Below, piece by piece: positions 1-12,300 of a stretch of DNA of 64,000 nucleotides. Position 1 is the first letter of the stretch. Each line of letters starts with the position of its first letter. The stretch is from Anticarsia gemmatalis (lineage: Eukaryota; Arthropoda; Insecta; Lepidoptera; Erebidae), in NCBI RefSeq assembly GCF_050436995.1, contig NC_134769.1:3472001-3536000 (forward strand). Direction: 5' to 3'. Under the pieces are notes generated by a model. That model was not told where the DNA came from and ran no database searches. It was given only the letters and a program-made list of their open reading frames with translations. The translations under genes and the position numbers were made by a program.

Positions 1-1
1 G

Positions 2-235
2 GACGCGTCGGACGACGACGCCGACACGCCGCTGAACTCGGCGTCCAGCCCGGGCGGGCTGTCGGCGCTGTCGTCGCTGGCGTCGCCCGCCTCCGAGCCG
101 CCGCCGCCGCCGCGCCACCCCGTGGGCACCAACCCGCGCGACGCCAACAACCCGCTGTCCGTGGGGCAGCTCACGTCGCAGAGCTGGCCGCGCTCCGCGC
201 CGCGCCCCCCGCACGAGGTCATCTCCGTGTCGTAG
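2..235 (+). CDS. 3' end of an unidentified GC-rich protein gene (partial)
   Basis: An open frame enters from the left edge and ends at TAG 233-235, giving 77 C-terminal residues. It opens with an acidic DDD-AD stretch, then an Ala/Ser/Gly/Leu-rich segment, a run of five prolines (about residues 36-40), and a tail ending HEVISVS. Nearly every codon ends in G or C, which contrasts sharply with the AT-rich DNA that begins about 300 bp later and supports real coding sequence. No domain is visible; the segment looks like a disordered tail. I do not recognise the family. The gene converges on the dihydropyrimidinase gene. No upstream splice site is visible, so this may be all or part of the last exon. 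Confidence 0.8.
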   Translation, partial: DASDDDADTPLNSASSPGGLSALSSLASPASEPPPPPRHPVGTNPRDANNPLSVGQLTSQSWPRSAPRPPHEVISVS

Positions 236-3200
236 TGCCCGCGACCTGCCGGCTGCGGGCGAACTCTCACCGTTGACCTACTCGTTCCGCGGTTCGTGAA
301 GGACCTTAGTGCGCGAACTCGTGAGCGGTTAGATGTAACGTGTGCCGCGTCAGCGGGGACGCTCCGGGCGCCGAGTCGCGGCTCCGACGTGTTGGTTGTG
401 ATATGAACGTTACGAATTACCGATCGTCGCTCCCGTCTCCCCGACGCTTCGAGACGCGAGCGACTACCTACCTCTGTTCGACTATCGACGGGTGTCCGTC
501 TGTACGTACACCGGCACTTTCGTGTACTATATAAAGTCGCTCCGGCGATATACTTGTGTAATCGTAAATCTAAAGATACCGTTTTTTCATTATTCATAAA
601 AGGGCCTAATGTTTAAATAATATTAATCGTTCGACCAAGTGCGCGGTGTGTGTACGGACGCGCGCCACTGTGAGGGGCTACAGTTTCAGCCTAATTCTAC
701 CGATACCTTTGTGTAGCCTTCTTCAGTCGAAATGATCTCAAAATTGTGAGCCGGAATCGAGTCATTTATAGTGCATTTTGTATAAACCCCATGCTTTTAG
801 TGCCCAAATATGAACATCCAGTAATACTAGTCACATTTAATTGTGCCATTTTTGTAACAAATAATTTTAACACCTCTTTGTCACTAGTTATTTTAATAGT
901 TCAATAGATCACTTCTCAAACTTGCATATTTTGAATGTTGAAAATTTTAAATAGCATGTACGACAGGGCATCTCAAAATAATTCAGTCATTACTTTCATT
1001 AACCTGCAATACATTTTGTTTATTATTTTCACAGTACATTTTTCTATCTTGCAACAAAACGTATGTTATATTTTTTCTAGCAACACCAAAATAACAGTAC
1101 GGGCTTTTTTCTAACTTTAATCGAAAATATTTGGTTAATAAAAGTGTGGGACTAACCACCTGTATCTAAATAGTCATCTATATTTCTAAATATCCTTATA
1201 TACTTAAATAATCAAGAAAAACATTTTGCCACCATTTTAAAATTTTGACAAACATTTTATCAATGTTGATACATCGAAACGGAAAAGTTCTAACGAACAA
1301 TTGTCAACTCTATTGCTCTCTTTTTAATAAACATTTTTGTTCGCCACAGGCCTCTTGCTTTACGTTTAAGCATTACATTTATTGTTAAAAGAAAAAAATG
1401 GTTATTTTTAACCTATAGTCAACTGATCAAAACTAAGAAACATACTCAGCTTACGTCACGTCATGACGTCACATTTTATATTGTCAGACAACTCTAAGAT
1501 GACCTGAAAACGTGAATGTACTTGATAACATCTTAGAAGTTTTCTCTTAATGTAAAATGTATGATCATAGATTTTATATTGCTAGACATTTTCTAAAACG
1601 AACTGAAACGTGTTTACTTGATAACTTTTAGCAATTGTCTATCAATATAAAGTCTTAAACAAGAGTGTGTTTTCTTCTATCATGCTTTCTCGTTAGCTAA
1701 AAAAAGGCCTGGTTCTTAAATTTTCATACCAACGGCCTGCACCAGATTAAAGGTTCCATGTAGCGTTATAGATTTTGAATTTAGTTTATAAAATGTTTTC
1801 CCTTCGTGTAAGGCTCTGTATAAAGTTATTGTTAAGGCGAAACGAAGGGAACTTGTTTTTCCGTTGTACGGAACTTGTTAGACTGTCGTAGATTAGACTA
1901 GGCACGTTGTATGAGTGAAGTATATTATACGGTGTTGTGCCGAATGCCCTCTACAACATCGGCCACTTGATTACTTGTGACGTTCTTAGTTAACGTAAGC
2001 TAAATGTGTTTAAGTTATGAAGGAGAATATTTATTTTAATTTTATGATTTTTTGGAGTATCTTTATGCATGTAAAGATTGCATGATAAATGTATTGATTG
2101 ATATGATTTTCATTTGACATGATTTTGAAACAAAATCAAATTTTTGAAGACCTTAGAATAACGCCATCTAAGTTTTATCGTTGGTACTAACGTACCACAG
2201 CGGTTCTGACTGTGCTCGCTAGATGGCAGAGCACGAATGAAATACAAAAGCGAGGGCATATCGGTACAACATCAACACTGTATATGTGTAAGTACATACA
2301 TGATGTAAAAATATAGCTATAATCTAACTGTGTCATATTAGAATATAAGTGTACTATGCTACTTACATATGTATACATTATTATTATATAAAAAGAAGTT
2401 TAAAAGAAAAATATTAGTTAATACTGACTCGAAACTGAAAAACGTTTGGTACATACGAAGACACAAGATGTTTTATAATTGGCAACCCCCGCTAGGAGTC
2501 GAATTTGTAAATAAATTTGTAATTCACGATATATAGGACATTTTTGGTATAAAAAATATTGCATTTATATTATTATTAAAAGCGATTAGTGCCCTCGGAA
2601 TGTTCTCGGATGGTTTGTTTTGTCCAACAAATGATTTTTGTTAATTACTTTTTATTGTTATTATTAAGAATTTTAACGTTGTTGAAATACCAACCCCCAC
2701 ATCTTGATTGATTTATAAATTATGCACTCGTGATTGGAAATTTAATAAAATCAGCTATTCATATAGACGATACAAAATTCTACTCATCAACTATCAGCTA
2801 TACTTATCTGTATTCAGTTTTATTTGTGACCAAATTGAAAACGTTGAAATTATAATATTTGATCATTCGTACGATTTTGCATAAAATCCGAATTTGTGCA
2901 ATACTAAAGAAAATGGGTACTGTATAGTTTTCTAAATATAAATTAGATTTTTCTTAAAATTAATTGATAAGGTCTATTTTTGAGTTTTATATAGAGAATG
3001 ATGGATTTGATTTTTTATTCCGAAAAAGGGAAGTTTTATTTTAATGATTTTTTTGTCCGGTGCCAAAACCATCTAGAACTAACAGATTGCCAGGGAATTA
3101 TGAAAAGTTATGACGGTATATCATAATGTCTGTGCCAAATTTATCTACAATCTACTGCAGATATTGTCACAGAATACCTTAGGGCCACGTCTCCAACGCC

Positions 3201-3538
3201 TGTTCCACTCATAACGTAACGTATCATAAATATGTCTCATGTTCACGTGAAACTATTCGATGTTGCATAAAGAAGAAATATTGTCGTAAATGTTGATGAA
3301 TACTGTTTTTTGTTGAAAGTTTCAGTTGTTTTGTTTCACAACACGCGTTGGAGGTACGGCTTTCCTTGTCTTTTTATGTTGATAGATTTTATAGGTTGTT
3401 TTTATTGTTAAGAGGGTAAAGACAGATGGCTGTAGTGGCCAGTTATATTTTTTTTGTAGAGAAAATTGTCAAATTAGTAAAACTCAATTTATTAGGTCTG
3501 GTCCCATGTCTTGTGTTCAGTTGAACGAATATTATTTT
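236..3538 (+). other. Probable long 3' UTR / downstream flank of the left-edge gene
   Basis: No gene or recognisable mobile element is seen here. GC content falls from very high (236-530) to AT-rich. Several AATAAA hexamers occur (for example 1137-1142), so shorter 3' ends are possible. A perfect CRE palindrome TGACGTCA lies at 1464-1471 in a run of ACGTCA motifs. The absence of repeats over 3.4 kb, while the rest of the window is dense with them, is the reason to suspect transcribed UTR. That is inference. Confidence 0.4.
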
Positions 3539-3544
3539 AATAAA
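3539..3544 (+). terminator. Candidate poly(A) signal of the left-edge gene
   Basis: AATAAA is followed within about 15-30 bases by a T/GT-rich stretch (around 3557-3580), the arrangement of a metazoan cleavage site. Earlier AATAAA copies could be used instead. Confidence 0.35.
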
Positions 3545-3674
3545 CAACTTAAAAATTGTATTTTTGCTGTTTTATTTCTAGTTAAGATTATGAAACATTA
3601 AAAATATATCTTTATCTGTAATAAACTGTATCTGACCATGGTTAAATCTCTTAGCCCGATGTTTTATTTATGTA

Positions 3675-3692
3675 CTAGCTGACCCGCGCTTT
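3675..3692 (-). mobile_element. Remnant of a Helitron-like 3' end
   Basis: On the minus strand this reads GCGCGGGTCAGCTAG followed by T, the same 3' terminus as the full copies at 59437-59694 and 61189-61459. The body beyond it does not match them, so only the end survives. It lies between the two convergent genes. Confidence 0.5.
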
Positions 3693-3893
3693 CTTTTTAT
3701 AATTTTACAAAACTATAAATCGAATTAGTTGAATGAGCCTTTTTTCTCTATATTATTCTCTTACTACTTAGGATCTGAGCTAAAAAAAAAGAAATCTTTC
3801 TCTTTAGAGGTAGGAGGATTCAGTTTTTCCACGTGACCGTATAATGCAGGTAGTTGGAATACAATAAAATAAAAAACAATTGAGATTACATTG

Positions 3894-3899
3894 TTTATT
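3894..3899 (-). terminator. Candidate distal poly(A) signal of the dihydropyrimidinase gene
   Basis: On the minus strand AATAAA is followed by a T-rich downstream element (around 3860-3880). If used, the 3' UTR would be about 2.4 kb. Nearer alternatives are AATAAA at 5872-5877 and 5719-5724 (minus strand). Confidence 0.3.
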
Positions 3900-3900
3900 C

Positions 3901-6313
3901 GTGACAATGCATAATAGAGAATATACATTCAGAAATAATGTAAAACGCTATAAAAATTGTGACACAGGTTGCAAGACTAGTACGGAAAGTTGAAAAGTTA
4001 CATTTAAGTTTGTACTGCGTTTTGAAATTATTTGGCCCCGTTACTGACCAATTCCATGCCATATTTTTCTCGAATTTATTATTGGCTTTTTACAAAACTA
4101 TGTGTAGTGGAGTGGAAATTGAAATTTGGACTTTACAAGAAACATTAAGAAAGATTTTAAATCGCGAAACTCTCTAAATGAGAGGTATAAAGCTAAGCAA
4201 CTGAAATTAGCAATAATTATTAATTGATTCAATTCCAATAAAAAACTGATCAATATTTTTCAATTGTTGCAATACGACACACGCAGAATCAGAAAAATTA
4301 TCCAATTTTACAATCATTTCTTCGAATGACAATTATTATGAATAATTAATGTTTTAGGTAGTGAAGATTATTTAAAATATCTTTCAATTTGGACTCCATT
4401 ACATGTAAAAACTATGTGACAGTACAGGTGAGATACAAAAGTGTTTATAAAACGAAAATAATCTTATTTCTATACAACTTACAATAAACAGACAATCACT
4501 TGAAGCCGACAGCCGAACTGGCCTCACTCGCGCTTTACCTACTTAAATATAATTATGAAATGTTATTGTGTTTCATGAAAAGAAAATTTGCAGTGAAAAT
4601 GATAATTATTTTGATGATTCTTGCGATTTAATCGTCATGTAGATACGATTGTCATTAGGTATCATTTTCGCATCATCAAAAATGTTATGTTATGGTGAGT
4701 TGACATATAAATGCAATTTGTTAAAACAATAATTTGGCTGAGGAACACATCAATAATGTATTGGAAGTTCTAAAGGTGTTAACTACGTAAATGTAACTAT
4801 AAAACTGTAGGGAAAATAATTCCACATTTTCATAGAAAAGTTTTCTAAAAAGTGGTTGATAAAAACTACAATAATAATTATTATAACCATTGTTAACATT
4901 AACTTAATGGTTTATTCGTTAAAATATGCAACAGTGAAAAATCTTGTATTTTAAGGGCTCTTTCCTTACAGCGCCATCTATTCGATAGATTGAAAACTAC
5001 AAATAAAAGCGACATCTGTTGAATAGTTTACAAACTACTATCTACGATCACTTGTTTCAAATTGTCGCCTAGATTAATTACAAAAATTAAATACTATTGC
5101 ATATTTTAACAAACAAACATACAATTCAATCAGTATACAAGCATAATCATCAGATAAACAATTAACTTGTAGATAATATTGTCTACGCAAGTATAAAATT
5201 CACTAAACCATACATGCGGTACCGATCAGTCTACTTTAACTGAATTTTAATAAATAACGTGAAACTTTACAACTATAATTAGGAATAGACAAACGACATA
5301 CAGTACTTGGCCATTTACCATGTAATAGACAGTCTTATCCAGTTAGAAGCTGCTATTAAGAATATTTTATTAACTGCATATTTGGCTCAGGTTTTACCAC
5401 TTCTGAATATGTATCAATTACCTTAACAGATGGAATTTCGAGAGCTCTACATAAATTGACTGTGGCAGGTACCAACGCTTATCTATGAGCCTAAATATTT
5501 CCAAACCAATGCTCTTTTATTCAATACGGTTTACCTCTCGTTCTAAATGAGAAATTTTCAAGAGTATTTAATTGTCTCATAGATTCGGAATAGCAGATAA
5601 CATTGTATATTCCTAATTATAGTTCCAAAGCGGTATTTTAATAATAAAACCATGTTATTATGTCATGTCTAACTTAACAGTCTAACATATACTATGCTAT
5701 AAGCTTTGGGTTAATCTTTTTATTGGTTCTTAGCTGCCCCAAGCCCAACGGACTTCTACTTGTGAAATAAAACGATATGTTTTTCATTATTTTTATGAAA
5801 TCGATTTAAAAAATAACAATCTAGCTTTTCTAAGATTTTTTACGCATTTTTTGTTATAACATTACACCTGTTTTATTCTGAAAGGTTAGGCAGAATCAGC
5901 ATTGGCGTTCACAATTTCTGTGTAATGGAGTTCGACTCTAACACCGTCTATCGGACACTTACAAAGTCTAGGCTCTTACAAGAAAGAATTTTTAAGTTCC
6001 GCCTATACCTAAAGCCCACATAAAGTTCTTTACAAAAAGCCTCTCCATTATTTTACTTTAACAGTTTCATGGACGTCTAGATTATAGAAAGTTGACAATT
6101 TTCTATTTTTTGCTACTTCAAAACACCATCAATCCAAAGAATACCAATTAATATTCTGTACATCAAACAAACACCTCACCATTAACTAAGTAAATCCAAC
6201 AATTTGTCTAACAACATAGTTTGGAACAAATAACGTGGGTATAAATAAACGTGTGTAGTTCACAAGTAGTAGTCTCCTGCCAATGCCAAGCCGTGTCGAT
6301 GCCGCAGCTAAGT
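3901..6313 (-). other. 3' UTR / 3' flank of the dihydropyrimidinase gene
   Basis: AT-rich and without coding potential that I can see. No full mobile element is recognised. It probably contains the 3' UTR, whose length depends on which poly(A) signal is used. Confidence 0.4.
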
Positions 6314-6393
6314 TTACCACAAGCCTGAGGACTTGCCGCCCGGAGGGTTCCTCACTCGCACTGAGGTCTTCGTGTCAAGACCCTCGACCTCCT
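6314..6393 (-). CDS. CRMP: Exon 14 coding part, residues 557-582 and stop
   Basis: KEVEGLDTKTSVRVRNPPGG, then KSSGLW and TAA 6316-6314. The RVRNPPGGKSSG ending matches insect CRMP proteins. TTTTTTGCAG acceptor. Confidence 0.93.
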
Positions 6394-9300
6394 CTGCAAA
6401 AAAAAATATAGTAAAAGTTAGTCGTTGAGGTTTTTGAAATCTTCTTTTAGCATGAAGTAAAAGGACAGTAGTAATAAGTAACATTAACATAAAAAAACAA
6501 CATTTATCAGTTTTCGTTTATAATTAAAAAAGAACCATTTAATCCCACTGCTGGGCAAGGGTCTCCTTCCGTAATAAGAGAGAGGTTAGGAATTAAGTCC
6601 ATCATGCTGGCCAATCCAATTGCGGTTTAGAGTCTTTGCATACCTTCAAGAACTTATAAAGTACTCTCAGACATGCAAGGTTGCATTAGGCGCAAGCAGC
6701 AATGCCGGCGGCTCACCCGGCGGCCATGCCACCGGCACTGTTTGTAGGAGCCCTTAGATGACTCAGTAGGTAAACTTAGGGGGTATCGATTAGATACTTA
6801 CTACTGATAGAGAATGTGGAAGTCTGCAGGTCCCGCTGTCCAGGCTCGCGCATCTTGCGGCCGGTGGGAGTGCTGCACCCGGACACCGACAGACCCTCCA
6901 TACTCTTGTTCATGTTGCCGAAGTCTAACAAACAAAGTATTCCAATTAGTATGTATTATTTTTATTGCGTCTTATGCAAGTTCATGACCGGTAAAGGGAT
7001 GTCTGGAAATATTACAGATAGTGAGTTTAATGACCAAAAGTACGTTGAGGTTTCTTCACTCATCACACGATCAGAAAAAATACCTTTTTAAGAATACTCA
7101 GCGTTAGGTTGATCGTCAACTAAATGGTCTTCTTCTTCTTATCGTAAGGTTGGTGGTTAACCTAGTGTCAAAGTTATTCAAGCCGCCGACGGCCTTTTGA
7201 CGTGGCTTAACGACTGTTATCTTAATTGACAACAAACGGGATCGACTTTAACGCGCCCTGTGAAGCACGGAGACGCCCAGTTCAAATAGCACTAGGCGGT
7301 CACCCTATGGAATGACCGCGCCAAAGTTTGCTTAACTCGCAGATCATTTACCGTCCAGTGAGTGCAACTGGCTATAGCGCTGACTATATGGTACGAAAAT
7401 ATGAATTGATGGCTAATGCTATGTATTTTATTGGGTTCTGTACATACCAGGCGAAGGAGTGCCGTTGGTGACTTTATGCGGCATGTGCAGGTGCAGCAGC
7501 TCCGGCTGAGGCTCGGCCGCGCCCGCCTCGCCGCCGAACACCGCCGGGCTGTTGGTCGGCGTCTTCAGGAACTTGCCGAAACCTGACACAAACATAACTA
7601 GATGATAAAGATGTTCTCAAAGAAATATAAAAGGATAAATAATATTAACTTAAACACTAAAAGAAAATCTGCGGTATATTTCCTGATTGGATAACATTTT
7701 ATGAGATTTTTATATAAAAAATCCCACGTTACAGAACAGCACTAATATGGAGCTTGAATATTAAAAGCAAATCCAAATAGGATTACAAAAAAAAACTGAC
7801 TTCTATCAATGGACTTTGTGTACTGTGTAACTATGTGTGTTTCATTCAATAATCCTGATGAATAATGTTACCTTCAGCAACCCTGAGTTCTCCATCGTCA
7901 AGACAGACACGTCCACCCACGATCACAAATTGAGGACTGCCCACCACTTGCTGGCCCTGCAAATACACATCAATTCGATAAACAATTGTATAAGACTGCA
8001 GCTAGGTTTGTACAGAAATACGACAGTCGTATTATTAAATTAACGATCATTTTTACTTTTAAAGTGTGGTTAGCAAAATATATAGACATTACTTATTTAT
8101 TTTACTAACCACACTTAACACCAAAATAAATAAATAATAAACGCTTGGAATTTTGTTATTTTAAAGAAATTATCCTAAATTGTTGTGTTACTCAATAAAG
8201 CCCGAATCCGCAACCGTTCTCCTATGACCGGTTCGCCATTGGACTGTTCGTCGACAGGATGATTCATTTATTTCCTTTTCCCCAACAGAGTCTTTCACCT
8301 ATGGACATTGCGTCGACAGAAACTTTCATCTATGTCAATTTCGACGACAGGTCTTTCCAGCTACAGAATATTCCACCGACACGACGATAAACCTATTACT
8401 CTGGTAACTACAGACCTTTTCATCTAAGGAGAATAGGCTGTCAATTTTAACACAAGCGATAAAACAAAAATATACATATCTAACAGCTACAGCTTACTGT
8501 ATCTTTACTAAGAGAACAGGGTTGGTTACTTGCCTTAGAGAAGTCAAACTTTGCTTACAACATAAAGAACTTAATTCTCAAAATGAGTTTTTGTAGTTTG
8601 TTCAAAATTTATGTAGTTTTGATTACTTACATCCTATTCGATTCTATGAAAATAAAACAACAAAATTATCTTATACGTAAGTATTGTAGTGATAATTTTA
8701 TTGCATGTGCATAGATACCACAGTTGCATCCTTTACTTACTATGTATTGCACCGGAAATGATCTATGTTAATATTGCGTTACAATTCATTTATTTTACAT
8801 ACTACGAACATATTTATAGGTAGCAAATTTTAATTTATTTGTGAGTAGGTGCTTGCACATAACGAATAATTGTAAATAAAAGTGGGTAGTTTCATATTAT
8901 CAGTAACATTTTTCTTTACTTGTTTCTGGGTGTAGTGCATCTTCGTCTTAACAATTATTTGATGCTTTTAAATCTAAACGTGGTAAAGACACGACTCTGC
9001 TGACAGCCTATTCTCCTTAGATGAAAAGGTCTGTAGTTACCAGAGTAATAGGTTTATCGTCGTGTCGGTGGAATATTCTGTAGCTGGAAAGACCTGTCGT
9101 CGAAATTGACATAGATGAAAGTTTCTGTCGACGCAATGTCCATAGGTGAAAGACTCTGTTGGGGAAAAGGAAATAAATGAATCATCCTGTCGACGAACAG
9201 TCCAATGGCGAACCGGTCATAGGAGAACGGTTGCGGATTCATAAAGCCCGGATTATTATAATCAACACTTGTTGATTCGTATACGTGCACCAACGTTTAC

Positions 9301-12300
9301 GTGCACGCATGTACGTTTAAAATGTTCACGTCAAGCATACATGAAATACATAAATATTTCAACTAAGGATTATAGTAGAACTTACCTCGAAAATATTAAA
9401 ATCGACGGCCTGCTTATGCGTGGCGGCAGAGATGGTCCGCTCCAGGCGCGGGTCCCACACCACGATGTCGGCGTCACTGTTGACGGCCACGCGGCCCTTC
9501 TGCGGCCAGATGTTGAAGATCTTGGCCGCCGTGGAGCTCGTCACCGCCACGAAACGACACGGGTCCATTATACCTGCAGAATAACGTTATCAATTGACTC
9601 AAGTTAATGGCGGGTTATGTGAATTTCCATTCATCCACTTAACACCAGTCTAGAAAGTTTCGAATTCAATGCTTCGAAATATAAAAAAAATTAACAAACG
9701 TCAAGTATTGAATGATGTCAATTTAGTTTCATTTTATTCTATTACCCATATTTCTTAGCATTAATAAATCCACGTGTCAAATTTACGTACGTTCGTATTA
9801 GTTCGCGATTTTGAAATTATGATACAATTTCAATGTTATATTACTCGTATCAACTTGTATTGTGTATTGTTATTGTGTAATTGAACAATTATTCCAATTT
9901 ACGAAGATCATCAGCTGCTAAAGAAATAAAAAAAGAGAGAAACAAACTTACTCGCAAAATAAATAATTATGGAAAATTAACAAGTATTCCAAATAGTTAG
10001 CTATCGTTTCCCCTTACAATTTCAAGCCATTGATCATTATTATGTACTTTACAACACATACCCGTGTTAACAGCCTTCTGCCACAGAATAGCCATGCGGT
10101 CTTCAACGCCGTTCACTCCGTTGGGAATCTTAGAGAAGTTGTCCTTGCCTAACTCCTTGTCTTTCTCCAAGAACGTGCAGTTGTCACTACCGATCAGTTG
10201 CAGGTGGTCACTGTGGAACAAAATGCATATATTTATTTTAGGCAAAAGTTCGTGGTAGTTGCGATTATAGAAGAAAATCTTATGTAGAAAATTTCCATGT
10301 CACAATGTTAGTTACCGTACTCATTCGAAACGGCTTGACCGATTCTCATGAAATTTTGTGAGCATATTGAGTAGGTCTGAGTATTGGCCAACATTTATTT
10401 TTAATACCCCTTAGTGAAACTATATATTTTTTTAATTTATATAGCAAAACAACATTTGCCGAGTCAGATAGTTTTAATTTCAATTACAAAAGACACTAGC
10501 TATATACCATAGCACTCTTTGCCTGACCCGGGGATTTAAACCGAATCCTTGCAATCAATAGTCATATACTGAGACAAATAGCGGCAGATTCGCACAAAGA
10601 TGATCCAGCAAAGAGCTTTAAAAACTTGCACGAATAACCTAATAAAATTTCCCATGCATAATATATACATATATGTATGGAAAATCTTTCGAATATTTTT
10701 GTTTTTGTTACTTACTCGGCAAGTGCCTCGCACATAGCCTGCGGGGTGGAGGGGTCGGGGCGCAGTGGTGGAGACAGGACGTGCGCCGCCGCGTGACGGA
10801 AACACGAGTTGCGGTATTGGGAACCTGAGGACAATGACAATTTATAATATGATCCCATTTTTCGTGAACAACCCCTCTGCAATTGGTTGTTGTAATTGAA
10901 ACTAGGACCACAACAGATTTTTTATGCGTAAAACTAGTTAATTATTTGGCCAACCTGGATTTTAAGTGTCTATTTACACGTTATTTGACGCTTGCAAGTT
11001 TATAACTCTGTATATAATCAAAATGATACTCTGGTCATGACCCCACGGCCTGCATATTATCCGGGTGGCCGATAGGCAAGGAAATACTCTACCATCAAAA
11101 TTAACCATGCCAAATACATATCTTAAACGTCTTGTTGATGGTAAGTCGCTAGGAAATATGGTAACTCAATGGGAGAGACGCAGCTTATTACGAACAAAGT
11201 ACAGATAAATAGAGTTAGTAGCTATAAGTACCATCAGATCCCACAGTAGCGGCGAGGGTTTCTCCGAAGAGTGGCTGTCGCTGCCGAGTGCGGGCCAGCT
11301 GCAGCATACGTACTGCACTCTTGGACATCATGTGCACGATGTATAGCGGGCTGCGGGCCTGCAAGTTACAAAAAGTTTATGTATTTGGATATAGAGTAAA
11401 TATCACGTTATGTTAGTGTAAAACTTCAAGAAGAATTTATATAAATAAGAATATAGGGGTAGCATGTTGCAGTAAAAAAATATGCCTTATCCCAAGAGGA
11501 CTAAAAAAATCAATGCTGGTGTAGCTCTCGAGATTTTTCCCTGTACTAAATTGAACCCTGTCGTGTACTAAGTCGATCATTTATTGAACACAACATGACT
11601 TACAAGTTTAACCCAATTTGTTCTGATGAGGATGTAGAAGGTTATTTAGTTACATAGTGGGTAAAAAATCTAGTAGGAGGTACTAATGTACTTTAATTTA
11701 TTTTATTACCTGGTTAGCAATAACGCAGGCTCTGTTGACGGCCTCTCCCTCCACCTCCTCGTCCCTGGACAGCTGGTGACCTTCAGGACCGGTCACACCG
11801 GCTGCCAACAGCTTCTCCGTGTTGCGGGCGATTATGTGCCCGTTCTCAGCGTGCACCTATACGTAGAAATGAGTATTAACACTCGTACAATTTTTACATG
11901 ATGGTTTATACTATTAACATTTTTTCTAGGACTGTAAATTCCTGTGCATACTTTGGTACGCCAGATAATTCTATTATGAATAAAAGAGAACATATTCAAA
12001 ATAAATTATTTCATACATTTGGAATGATGTCTAGTCAGAAATTGGATTGATTAAAGCGATATTTCTTAATAAAAAAATAACTTAACACAGATATTAGTTA
12101 AACTTCTGATGAAGTTTATCACATCGATGGAATTAATTGCACAACTCCTCAGTGTTTCTTATAATCTTACTTCTTTATAAAGCTCTCCATATCTAAAGTA
12201 CTTTTTACTATACAAACCATGGGCAACGCCTTCAGCTCAGCACAAGTCTCAATAGCACAAGACAGATCATAGTCATCCAGCATCCAAGCGTCCTTGTAAG

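Noticed and set aside
9054..9293. 79-codon minus ORF
   Set aside because: Lies in the right arm of the foldback element; the arms are tandem repeats, not a coding sequence.
9269..9607. 112-codon plus ORF
   Set aside because: Antisense shadow of exon 10, whose GC-rich codons keep the opposite strand open.
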